From Demequina salsinemoris (GTDB lineage Bacteria > Actinomycetota > Actinomycetes > Actinomycetales > Demequinaceae): 64,000 bases of DNA. The DNA lies in assembly GCF_000974805.1 (NCBI RefSeq), contig NZ_BBQZ01000005.1, positions 62,001-126,000 on the forward strand, in the 5' to 3' direction. How positions within the stretch are numbered: position 1 is the first letter of the stretch; each line of letters starts with the position of its first letter. Shown here in pieces: positions 33,896-41,646 of the stretch. The translations under genes were made by a program, and so were the position numbers. The notes below the pieces were generated by a model, which did no database searches, was not told the DNA's origin, and saw nothing but the letters and a program-made list of their open reading frames with translations.

Positions 33896-34588
33896 TCACT
33901 CCCTGTCCTTCCGTCGCTTGTCACATAGCTCGCGTCCGCTGTCATTGGTGCGGGTGATGAGGTTCATCACCTCGTCGAGTTCCTTCTCGAACCTCGTGAA
34001 GGGTGTCTGCTTTCGACCTCTCGTGGCCTCCCACGCATGGACGAACTGGCGCCAACGGCCCTGACCGCCATGCGATTCCCACTCCTGCTTGAAGTAGCGT
34101 CTACGGTCAATCGAAGCAGTCTGCTGGTCGATCGTCCACGAGGTGAGCGCGTCATTGAGTAATGCCGCGAATCTCGGGCGCGACTGGTACCACCACGCCG
34201 AGCTCTCATGCACTCTCCCGCAGTCGACGATTTGAGTTGTCATCTTCCGGTGCCGTCGCGTGAACGCTGCAGCGTGCAATTGAACAACTGCTACGAACTG
34301 CAGTTCATGCTTGTTGAGTGCTTCCGTTAGAAGGCTCTTGTCGGTGCCCGAGTACATCTCCTTGCATGTTGCTCCGTTCTTGAGCAACTCGTCTCGCGCG
34401 ACTTCAATGGCCCGTTCCGGGACCAGCCAATCGGCGTTCGCCGCCACGAGCTTTGCAAGCGCGACGTCGAATGCCTCCCGTTGCTTCTGCCTCTTGTCGA
34501 GACGCCAGGCAACGAGCGTGACCGCTGAACCGAGTGCTGTACCAGCGAGTGCGCTGACGAATGTCGCGACGATGGTCTCGATATCCAA
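33896..34588 (-). CDS. Hypothetical membrane-anchored protein
   Basis: A 230-residue protein of unknown family. One N-terminal helix (about 6-28) is followed by basic RLDKRQKQR, placing the remaining 200 residues in the cytoplasm. That part is helical and rich in Trp, Arg and Lys, with no catalytic motif I can name. I prefer the TTG at 34588 because GGAGG lies 9 nt before it; an ATG at 34633 would add 15 basic residues ahead of the helix. It lies between the GmrSD-like gene and the HEPN gene, all on the minus strand. Function unknown. Confidence 0.6.
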   Translation of the reverse strand: MDIETIVATFVSALAGTALGSAVTLVAWRLDKRQKQREAFDVALAKLVAANADWLVPERAIEVARDELLKNGATCKEMYSGTDKSLLTEALNKHELQFVAVVQLHAAAFTRRHRKMTTQIVDCGRVHESSAWWYQSRPRFAALLNDALTSWTIDQQTASIDRRRYFKQEWESHGGQGRWRQFVHAWEATRGRKQTPFTRFEKELDEVMNLITRTNDSGRELCDKRRKDRE

Positions 34589-34721
34589 GGGCAGGTTCCT
34601 CCGGTGCTCTCTTGTGAGTCGTCTGAGCGGCATGGGAAGCCCACTCTTGATGCATGGGGCAGCTCTGATGCGTGGCGAGCATGTAGGCGCCGCGTGGACG
34701 ATCGCTCGACACTGTTGGGGG

Positions 34722-36056
34722 CTAGTGATCGTGCCAAGTGATTCGCAGGGAAGCCTCTTGAATGAGGGAGTCGTGGTCGCGCACTTCCTCGAGCAACGGC
34801 CACTTCAGGAACTCTTGCTCCGCAAGCGCCCCTGCCTCCGCTAGGTTCCGCGCGAGCGCGTGTGCTTCGGCGATCTTGTCGGTCAGGATTAGCTTCGCAA
34901 GAGTGAACTTCGGATCGAGGTCGTCCGTGTCCCAGCTTTCTACGTCGTGTTGGACCGCGGCGAACTCTCCCATCCGCTTCCGCGCCAGCCATGCGTTGAC
35001 GGTCGCAATCTGCCGGGAGAGCTGGTCGTGGCGCAGCGGTGCGGCCCACTCTTCGAAGTTGGCGACGACTTCGAATTGTCGGTTGCTCAGAAGCGTGTAG
35101 GTCGACTGGCTGACGATGAAGTCGAATACGCTGCCGATTTGCGGGGGCGACCCCTTGGTGAAGTGCTTCATGGAAGCCGCACTGATCTTCAATGCCACGG
35201 TCGTCAGCGCGTCCACCACGTCGACGAGATAGGCGGACGTGACCTCAGCGTCGTCCCCCACGGCTAGCGCGGTGTTTGGCACCTTGCGAAGGTAGGAGCT
35301 GTCGACTTCTCCCCCCTTGTGCACAATGAGATGGCGGCGCTGAAAGGCTTCAAGGATGACTGGGTTTGGATTGCGAGTAGCCCCGTCGACATCGACTCCG
35401 CGTTCAAGCAGCCACTGCGCCCAGGACTCGTACCCTCCGGTCATGAGGCGCTCCGCCCTGTCGGCGATGGCTTCAGCCTCGAGGTCGTCGAGGTCGTCGA
35501 ATCTCCTAATCTCGTCGATGGTGTACGTCCGCTCGTACTTGCTCAGGATCTGTGGCCTGAGCGTCAGGATGGACCGTACATAGCGTGCTACGAGGACTTC
35601 GAAGTCTCCGATGGCGGTGGTCAGTAGGGCGGGCAGCAGAGCATCTGAGCCCCATCTGCTGCGGGCTACCCGCGGCCACACCTGCAAATAGAACCACGAT
35701 GAGATGGAGTCGCTCGTCACTGCATCGATGGCGTCCTTCAGTCCCTGGAGCCACTCGACATCCAGAGCGTCGATGGCTAGCGGGGCGAGACCAGTGCTCA
35801 TCGCCTCGATCTCGGCCCTGTGATCTCGCAGTTCGTGTTCGAGCAGTTGGCCGACTTCCCTGTGGTGCTCGGATGCTAGATGCGGAAAGAGGCGGTCTGC
35901 TTCTGACACGAACCGGTCGACGAAGGGCTCCGCCTTCAGCTCGCTTGTGTCAATCTCCCGAGCAAGTCGCTGGATCTCGTGTGCGGCGTCAAGGTAGCGA
36001 TAGAGGTGCGGAGTCAGTTCCACGTACGTAGAGACGGCGTCTTCCTGGGACTTCAT
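34722..36056 (-). CDS. HEPN-domain protein, probable RNase
   Basis: A 444-residue protein with a HEPN-type motif in its centre: QRRHLIVHKGGEVDSSYL, which gives Rx4H (R241, H246), the catalytic signature of HEPN ribonucleases. The preceding helices (about 140-240) and the Tyr after the motif fit the four-helix HEPN bundle. The N-terminal 120 and C-terminal 150 residues are helical and unrecognised. Many defence proteins, such as ApeA and various toxins, use this motif to cleave tRNA or mRNA during infection. Start at ATG 36056. No cognate nucleotidyltransferase (MNT) antitoxin is adjacent. Confidence 0.72.
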   Translation of the reverse strand: MKSQEDAVSTYVELTPHLYRYLDAAHEIQRLAREIDTSELKAEPFVDRFVSEADRLFPHLASEHHREVGQLLEHELRDHRAEIEAMSTGLAPLAIDALDVEWLQGLKDAIDAVTSDSISSWFYLQVWPRVARSRWGSDALLPALLTTAIGDFEVLVARYVRSILTLRPQILSKYERTYTIDEIRRFDDLDDLEAEAIADRAERLMTGGYESWAQWLLERGVDVDGATRNPNPVILEAFQRRHLIVHKGGEVDSSYLRKVPNTALAVGDDAEVTSAYLVDVVDALTTVALKISAASMKHFTKGSPPQIGSVFDFIVSQSTYTLLSNRQFEVVANFEEWAAPLRHDQLSRQIATVNAWLARKRMGEFAAVQHDVESWDTDDLDPKFTLAKLILTDKIAEAHALARNLAEAGALAEQEFLKWPLLEEVRDHDSLIQEASLRITWHDH

Positions 36057-36513
36057 GGCCTGACCATAGCGGTACCCCCCCTGCCCTCGAGGGGTCCCTC
36101 GGTGCCGGACGAGTTTCGCGCTGCGTGCACCGGGGGTGCGTCTCCGCCGACGCGGGAACGTCTGCGACATGCCCGCGACTAGCCCCGTGGGCCCGCGCAC
36201 ATTGACGCCGAACTACGAGGCGTCACCTTGACTGCGCGGGCTGCGCGGGCTTCGCGTGCGCTCCCGCCTCCTTGACCAATGAAGCGGGGTAGGGGTTGCG
36301 CGCCAGTGGGAGCAAGCCCGCACAAGCCCGCGAGCCCGCAGGCGATGCGCATGGTAGCTCGCGAGTTGCCACGGGGCGCTGCGCGCGCTCGTCATGTCGG
36401 TGCCAGAGGGGGTGTACCCGTTTTCTTGGTGTACCAATCAAGACCCCGCGCTTATTTCCCTATATATATGATAGGGATCTCGGATGAGTGCAGGGGCCCT
36501 TTGTGGACCGGTC
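36057..36513. other. 457-bp gene-free stretch with repeats and an AT-rich palindrome
   Basis: I see no credible coding sequence. It holds direct repeats of the type AAGCCCGC (three copies in 36311-36342), several CGCGGGCT-like blocks near 36235-36260, and an AT-rich palindrome CCCTAT...ATAGGG at 36458-36476 containing TATATATAT. It must hold the HEPN gene's promoter; the repeats could also be a replication or regulatory region of the element. Confidence 0.5.
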
Positions 36514-37455
36514 TCACTGCTCTTCGGATTCGCTGAAGTCGTAGTTGAATCGTTCCTGGTAAAGCTTCCCGTGGCGATTGGCGTAGGCCTTGACCTCAAC
36601 TTGGAGGCGATAGCTTCTGGCGAGTTCGAGGATGTCGGTCTCGCGCCCGTCGTCTTTTTCGGCTGCTGTGATTGCGACCTCGACGGCACGCGGACCGGTG
36701 ACCGTGACTGCATGTGGCTTCAGTAGTCCGCGCCGAGTGGTCTCGCTTTGGAAGAGCTCGGCGTCGGTTTGGCGGTACTTGCGCTGGAGTGCGCTGAGCG
36801 ATGGGTTCGAGATGGTCTCGTTCGAATCTCCCGGCAGGTAGTTCGCCGACTTGTAGCGCACGGGCATGAGTGACTGGACTTGTTTGCTCATCGTCTCCAC
36901 TCGCTCGGCTAGGAGATCGAGCTTCGCCGACTCTGGGGATTCATCGCTCCGTGGAGCGTCAGCGGTGATCGTCAAACCGAAGTGCTTCCACAAGGGGTTG
37001 GATCCTTCGCAACTCACGTCGCATTCGGAGAGATGCTGGGCTAGCTTGGTTCGCTCCGCTTCGAGATCCCACCCGTAAATCGTGGATGAATACTCTTTAG
37101 TGTGTATTCCGGAGGTGTCGAAAGGAATCTCCGACTTCTCGTCAATTACGAGCGATATTGCCCTATTGAGAGAGGTCCTGACTCCTAGCTCGAAGAAGAC
37201 ATTTGGATTGCTCCCGCTCAGGTCGCAAAGCACCATGTCCGCCTCGATTAGGTGCTGGACAATTCGAGCGTGAATGAGGTGCGAGCCTGCAGTGTTGGGG
37301 CGAATCGGTTCGAAGCCCGCCTCTTCGACTGCTGGGACGAGAAGCGCCTCCATTACATGCTCCCAGTGTTTGTCGTCTCCGTACTTATCGGCTTCGTCCG
37401 CGTGTGTCGTCATTGGCATCGCGATGAAGCATGTCTTCTTGGTTTCCCCGCTCAT
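36514..37455 (-). CDS. Nucleoside 2-deoxyribosyltransferase/TIR-like protein
   Basis: A 313-residue protein. The first 115 residues have the Rossmann-like fold of the NDT/DUF4062/TIR-like group: CFIAMPM, a helix with PAVEEAGFEPIRP, HARIVQHLIEADMVLCDLS, and the active-site segment SNPNVFFELGVR (candidate catalytic E89). Such domains hydrolyse N-glycosidic bonds of nucleosides or NAD and are used as effectors or signal makers in defence. A coiled-coil stretch (about 180-200) leads to a C-terminal domain of about 110 residues that I do not recognise. It is divergent from the membrane protein at 37632, 176 bp away. Confidence 0.75.
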   Translation of the reverse strand: MSGETKKTCFIAMPMTTHADEADKYGDDKHWEHVMEALLVPAVEEAGFEPIRPNTAGSHLIHARIVQHLIEADMVLCDLSGSNPNVFFELGVRTSLNRAISLVIDEKSEIPFDTSGIHTKEYSSTIYGWDLEAERTKLAQHLSECDVSCEGSNPLWKHFGLTITADAPRSDESPESAKLDLLAERVETMSKQVQSLMPVRYKSANYLPGDSNETISNPSLSALQRKYRQTDAELFQSETTRRGLLKPHAVTVTGPRAVEVAITAAEKDDGRETDILELARSYRLQVEVKAYANRHGKLYQERFNYDFSESEEQ

Positions 37456-37631
37456 GCATTGAAGGCTACTACGAGGGGTTTCCTAGGGGGCGCTCTGGCG
37501 TTGGTCGGGTACGAAGTGGTTGCGCGATGCTCAAGGCGAGGACGGTGCGTGGCTTCGCCCCATTGGTTGCCGGAATCGTTCGTTGCGGGGGTGCCACTGC
37601 TATCAATAGTGTCCGGGAGGTAAATACTCGT

Positions 37632-38807
37632 ATGGCGAAATCGGCTGAGGGGGAAGTGTTGCTGACGGGGATCTTGAGTAGTGCAATGCCGGGGCTCAGG
37701 AGCGTACGGGCGCCAGTCCTCGGTGGTGCCTTGTGGCTTGTGGTCGGCTGGGTCGCGCTGGGCACGAGTCTTCCGTCGCCGGACTCGGCTGTTGGGCTAG
37801 TGGGTCAGTTCTACGCGATGGTCGACTACCTGGGACCTGCCTATGTGGTCGCACTATTGGTCGTTGTTGGCTTTGTTCTTGGCGCGGCAACGGTGCCGGT
37901 TGCGAACGGCATATCTCGGTCAGTTCAAGTGGGAGCTCGAAATGTGATCGAGTACAACGCTTGGCGCAAATATCTGCGTTCCGCGGTCCGGCAGACCGAC
38001 CGGCAGCTGAAAGGGTTGTACGCGCAACGTGAGGGCACGAGGGCAAAGTTGGACGAGGCCCTTCGGGCGCACGAGGACGCGACAGCGCTTGATGACATGG
38101 AATCGAGGCACCTCGAGCAGCAGCTCAAGGGAATCAGCAGGCAGGTCGCCAGCTATGAAGGCGCGCTTGCCAGGGTTGAGGACCAGATTCGCAACCGTGA
38201 GGCCGACAGTGAAGCCCTTCATGGCTTCTGGCCGCGCACTTGGCGAATCCGCCGCAACGAGGCCAATATCCGGCGGTGGGGGCGCGCTGACGCTCTGCTT
38301 ACTGATGAGGCAGTGACTCGCGTGATCGCTAGTTCGTACAATGCCGGAGCAAACAGAGTGCTGAAGGATTCTGCGCCTCTCGAGATGTTCAACGTGTTCA
38401 ATGGTCGTGAGGCTGAGCATGTAGCGCGCCTCAGGGCAGAGCTGGAAGTGGACCCGCTCGATCTCCTTCGCGTGAAGGACAAGCGCATCTACCTCGAGCT
38501 TGACCGGGAGAGAGCGGAAGTCGAGCTTCGCTTGGCGATTGCGGTTCCGCTTGCTGTGCTTGTTGCCCAAGTTGCGTACATCGCCCAAGCCCCATGGGTG
38601 CTCGCACTCGGATTGTTGCCAGGGGCTCTCCTGGTCAACCACGCGACCTCTCAGACGCGTGAGGCTGCGCGGGTGCTGAGGCACCTTGAGTTCGCCGATA
38701 TCGAGACGCCTGCAATGGTTGCAGCCCGCGCATCTGGCGAGCAGGACGCCCGAGAGGCGCTTCGCAACGAAGAGCGTGAACAGCGCCTGCGAAAGAAACA
38801 GCCCTAG
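37632..38807 (+). CDS. Hypothetical four-TM protein with long coiled coil
   Basis: A 391-residue protein. Two membrane helices (about 22-42 and 62-88) are followed by a cytoplasmic coiled coil of about 100 residues (115-215, with LRSAVRQTDRQLKG and ESRHLEQQLKG), a mixed region, then two more helices near 300-340 and a charged C-terminal tail. GGAGG at 37617-37621 precedes the ATG at 37632 by 10 nt; the frame extends upstream but overlaps the divergent gene. No enzyme motif is visible. It shares a divergent promoter region with the NDT/TIR-like gene and could be its partner. Confidence 0.7.
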   Translation: MAKSAEGEVLLTGILSSAMPGLRSVRAPVLGGALWLVVGWVALGTSLPSPDSAVGLVGQFYAMVDYLGPAYVVALLVVVGFVLGAATVPVANGISRSVQVGARNVIEYNAWRKYLRSAVRQTDRQLKGLYAQREGTRAKLDEALRAHEDATALDDMESRHLEQQLKGISRQVASYEGALARVEDQIRNREADSEALHGFWPRTWRIRRNEANIRRWGRADALLTDEAVTRVIASSYNAGANRVLKDSAPLEMFNVFNGREAEHVARLRAELEVDPLDLLRVKDKRIYLELDRERAEVELRLAIAVPLAVLVAQVAYIAQAPWVLALGLLPGALLVNHATSQTREAARVLRHLEFADIETPAMVAARASGEQDAREALRNEEREQRLRKKQP

Positions 38808-38845
38808 GTGCTCGATGGAATCGACCGTATCGCCGCTCACGGTGG

Positions 38846-39553
38846 CTAGCGGGCCTTCCTTGCCATGCGGACTGCGCTCAGTGCTGCTTGGAGCCCCGCT
38901 GACGGGTTCTCGCGTCGCTGACGTTCCGCCGTGGCGCGATCAACGTACTTCACAGGACGTGGTGCCCGCCTAGGCGGGGCCCCGTTCGAGCCCGCCAGGG
39001 ACGATCCAACCCCCTTGTGGGGAGGGGGAGCGGTCTCCCTGGCCATAGGGCGCACCTGGGTCTTTCCGTGGAGGATGCGGTGCGCGGCTTCCCTCGTCGC
39101 CTGCTTGGCTTCCTCGACGCGGGCCTTCCAGGGCTCGACGGCCTCGCGATACAGCTCCAGGAGCGTATGGCGGTTGATCCGGTACCTCGACACCGTGACG
39201 CGGCCGCCCTTGAGGTTGCCGGTCACCAGTACGTCGAGGACTCCGAGGCCTTCGAGCAGCCGCAAGCCGCGACGGATGTGGCGGACGCTGCGCCCGCGCA
39301 CCTCGGCGAGCCGCGCGTGCGACACCGTGACCTCCTCCGACCACCCTGAGCCCTGCATGACGGTCACGAGTGCGTCGAGCACATCGACCCCGGCGCCGGT
39401 GCGCGCTTCCCGCGGGGCGACGGCGCCCCACCCGACTCGTGAGAGCGCGTCGATCAGATAGCGGGAGTGCCAGGAGGCGTCCGGGGTGCGCTTGGCGCGC
39501 TTCTGAGGTGAGCCCTTGCTTGAGCGGCGAGCGCTGTGCGTACGATTACGCAT
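38846..39553 (-). CDS. Winged-helix Rep-like protein at the island's right end
   Basis: A 235-residue basic protein. Residues about 28-125 form a winged-helix domain (SWHSRYLIDALSR, EEVTVSHARLAEVRGRSVRHIRRGLRLLEGLGVL, VTVSRYRINRHTL) similar to plasmid and element replication initiators or to helix-turn-helix regulators. The remaining part is disordered and rich in Arg, Pro and Ala. I start at ATG 39553; the frame continues to 39607. It reads inward from attR, opposite to int at attL. Whether it initiates replication together with the ATPase at 21076 is an inference. Confidence 0.7.
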   Translation of the reverse strand: MRNRTHSARRSSKGSPQKRAKRTPDASWHSRYLIDALSRVGWGAVAPREARTGAGVDVLDALVTVMQGSGWSEEVTVSHARLAEVRGRSVRHIRRGLRLLEGLGVLDVLVTGNLKGGRVTVSRYRINRHTLLELYREAVEPWKARVEEAKQATREAAHRILHGKTQVRPMARETAPPPHKGVGSSLAGSNGAPPRRAPRPVKYVDRATAERQRRENPSAGLQAALSAVRMARKAR

Positions 39554-39684
39554 GTCAGGAGGTCCATCCTGGCCATGCCCCAGGCCGTTGCAGCGGCGCT
39601 GGGGCACATCCTTTTCTGGAACCCAGTAGGAATTGACTGACTCAGATGTGTGTCATTCCTGGTAAACCTAGGTGTGGTGGATAA

Positions 39685-39700
39685 TCCCGCCATCTCCACT
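39685..39700 (+). repeat. attR: 16-bp direct repeat
   Basis: An exact copy of TCCCGCCATCTCCACT from the tmRNA 3' end (18576-18591). No other tmRNA sequence precedes it, so this side is a remnant and the functional ssrA is at attL. Confidence 0.9.
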
Positions 39701-39720
39701 CATCCCTGTTGTTGCAGGCC

Positions 39721-39756
39721 GAAGGCCGCCGCACCCGTCACGGGTGGGCGGCCTTC
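39721..39756 (+). terminator. Original chromosomal terminator of ssrA, now stranded beyond attR
   Basis: A near-perfect hairpin: GAAGGCCGCC with GGCGGCCTTC, and an inner CACCCGT/ACGGGTG. It lies 20 bp after attR, exactly where a tmRNA terminator would sit before integration. Confidence 0.75.
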
Positions 39757-39809
39757 GTCATGCCTGGACGATGCGCGTCACCGGGTCCGCGCGTCACCGC
39801 GTCAGCGCG

Positions 39810-40631
39810 TCACCGCGTCAGCGCCCGCGCAAACGCGTCGAGCGTCTCGCTCGTCCCGGCATCGATCTTGACGTCCGCGCGCCTGTCGCCCTTGGTCGCG
39901 CCCCGGTTGATGATCACGATCGGCACGCCTCGCCTGGAGGCGCGCTCCACGAGGCGGACCCCGGAGTTGACGGCGAGGGACGAGCCCGCGACGAGCATCG
40001 CCTCAGCCTCGTCGATGATCTCCTCCGCGGCCCGGGTGCGTGCCGCGGGGACGAGCTCGCCGAAGAAGACCACATCGGGCTTGAGGACGCCCCCGCACGC
40101 GGTGCAGTCAGGCACCGTGATGCCCTCCCACGAGCTCGGCAGCACGTCGCCGTCGGGGCCGAGCTCGACCGCATCGGGCGTCGAGAGCACGGGATTGTCC
40201 CGCTCGAGCCGGTCCGCCACCTCGCTGCGCGAGAACCGCGCGCCGCAGGCCAGGCACGTGACGCCCCGCATGTCGCCGTGCAGCTCGACCACGCGCCGCG
40301 AGCCTGCGCGCAGATGCAGGCCGTCCACGTTCTGCGTCACGAGGCCGGTGAGCGTGCCCGCGCGCTCGAGGGCGGCGAGCGCCTCGTGGCCCGCGTTGGG
40401 GCGGGTGCCCGTGAACGTCTTCCAGCCGAGGTGCGAGCCGACCCAGTACCGGCGTCGCTTCGCCTCGTCGCCCACGAAGTCGTGCACGGTCATGGGCGTG
40501 CGGCGAGGGGAGCCCGCGCCGCGGTAGTCGGGGATCCCCGAGTCGGTCGACATGCCGGCACCCGTCAGCACGCCGATCCTGCGCCCCTCGAGAACCGTGA
40601 GCGCTCGCGAGACGTCTGTGCTGTGGTCCAT
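39810..40631 (-). CDS. Sirtuin, NAD-dependent protein deacylase
   Basis: A 273-residue Sir2 enzyme that removes acyl groups from lysines using NAD. NAD-binding GAGMSTDSGIPDYRG is near residue 24, the catalytic region VTQNVDGLHLRAG and VELHGDMRG (catalytic His) follows, and four Cys (CLAC, CTAC) bind zinc. GSSLAVNSG completes the Rossmann part. Length and order are normal. It lies just outside the island and ends within a 16-bp tandem repeat (39791-39822) that straddles its stop codon. Divergent from the formate/nitrite channel gene. Confidence 0.93.
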   Translation of the reverse strand: MDHSTDVSRALTVLEGRRIGVLTGAGMSTDSGIPDYRGAGSPRRTPMTVHDFVGDEAKRRRYWVGSHLGWKTFTGTRPNAGHEALAALERAGTLTGLVTQNVDGLHLRAGSRRVVELHGDMRGVTCLACGARFSRSEVADRLERDNPVLSTPDAVELGPDGDVLPSSWEGITVPDCTACGGVLKPDVVFFGELVPAARTRAAEEIIDEAEAMLVAGSSLAVNSGVRLVERASRRGVPIVIINRGATKGDRRADVKIDAGTSETLDAFARALTR

Positions 40632-40724
40632 GTCTTCTCAGACGCGCCGAGCACCGATTCGATTCCTGGACACGGCGTGCCGGATGCTGGGACCTTGGGC
40701 CTCGCAAGCCGATGACACGACCCC

Positions 40725-40730
40725 TACAGT
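40725..40730 (+). promoter_or_regulatory. -10 of the FNT channel gene
   Basis: TACAGT ends 6 nt before the GTG start at 40737, which would make the mRNA leaderless; there is no Shine-Dalgarno. Confidence 0.5.
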
Positions 40731-40736
40731 CGAAGA

Positions 40737-41585
40737 GTGCTATCCCTTGAAGAGACCGTCGAGGTCCACGCCCACGCCGCCGAGCACAAGTCCGAGCTCG
40801 CGAAGACCCCCACCCGCCTCCTGGTGTCCGGCATGCTCGCCGGCATGTGGATCGGCGTGGGCGACGTCCTCATGTGGTCGGCCGCCGGCCCGTTCATCGT
40901 CGCCGACGACCCGGCGGGCAAGCTCGTCGCGGGCACCGTCTTCGCCGCCGCGCTGACCATCGTCGTCTTCGCGGGCTCCGAGCTCGCGACCTCCGCGATG
41001 ATGATCCTGCCGCTCGGCGCGATCCGGAAGGCCATCACCTGGCTGCGCGCAGCGGGCGTGCTCCTGGGCGTCTTCTTCTCCAACATGGTCGGCGCGTTCG
41101 TGTTCGCCTGGATCATCATGCAGACGGGCATCCTCAACGAGGGAGCCGCAGGGGAGTTCTACGCCTCCTACCTGGAAGGCAAGATCGAGCACACGCCCGC
41201 CGAGCTGTTCTTCCGCGGCGTCATGTGCAACGTCCTCGTCTGCATGGCCATCTGGGCCGCCGCCCGCCTCAAGACCGAGATCGGCAAGGCCGTCATCATC
41301 TTCTGGGGCGTGCTCGCGTTCATCGCCTCGGGCTTCGAGCACGTCGTCGCCAACATGACCACCTTCGCGCTCGGCCTCATGGGCCAGGGCGGCCTGGACG
41401 TGACCCTCGGCGACTTCGCGACCAACATGGTGTTCGTCGGCCTGGGCAACCTGGTCGGCGGAGGGCTCGTCGTGGGCGTCGCGTACGCCTACGTCGCGGG
41501 CAAGGTCGGCCGCGGGCAGGAGCCCGCCTCCGACGCTGGCGACGACTGGCGCACCAACGCCAAGGAGGTCGGCGTCGAGGAGTAG
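40737..41585 (+). CDS. Formate/nitrite transporter family channel
   Basis: A 282-residue FNT-family membrane protein (FocA/NirC type), a pentameric channel for formate, nitrite or hydrosulfide. Six helices are visible. The signature region SGFEHVVANM, with the central His, is near residue 205, and the first-half loop GSELATSAMM is present. The start is GTG, set by the -10 at 40725. The C-terminal tail is polar. No formate lyase or nitrite reductase gene is nearby, so the substrate stays open. Confidence 0.9.
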   Translation: MLSLEETVEVHAHAAEHKSELAKTPTRLLVSGMLAGMWIGVGDVLMWSAAGPFIVADDPAGKLVAGTVFAAALTIVVFAGSELATSAMMILPLGAIRKAITWLRAAGVLLGVFFSNMVGAFVFAWIIMQTGILNEGAAGEFYASYLEGKIEHTPAELFFRGVMCNVLVCMAIWAAARLKTEIGKAVIIFWGVLAFIASGFEHVVANMTTFALGLMGQGGLDVTLGDFATNMVFVGLGNLVGGGLVVGVAYAYVAGKVGRGQEPASDAGDDWRTNAKEVGVEE

Positions 41586-41646
41586 GACTCCTCGGCCGCC
41601 TCGTCTCCCAGGGACGACGCAGGGGTCGCCCGCAGCGTCATCCGCG

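Larger units (their letters stand above)
18592..39684. mobile_element. 21.1-kb integrated element in ssrA with defence cargo
   Basis: The element is bounded by the 16-bp repeats 18576-18591 and 39685-39700. GC content is clearly lower and codon use looser than on both flanks. The left end carries the integrase, an AlpA/Xis-like protein and a replication-type ATPase; the right end carries a winged-helix Rep-like protein. Everything between looks like accessory cargo, mostly nucleases, predicted toxins and membrane proteins. I see no relaxase, coupling protein, type IV secretion, terminase or capsid gene, so it is either a satellite-type or mobilisable element, or a decayed one. Confidence 0.88.

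Noticed and set aside
18592..39684. Conjugative element (ICE) or complete prophage
   Set aside because: No relaxase, FtsK/TraB-like coupling protein, type IV secretion, terminase, portal or capsid gene was found in the island.
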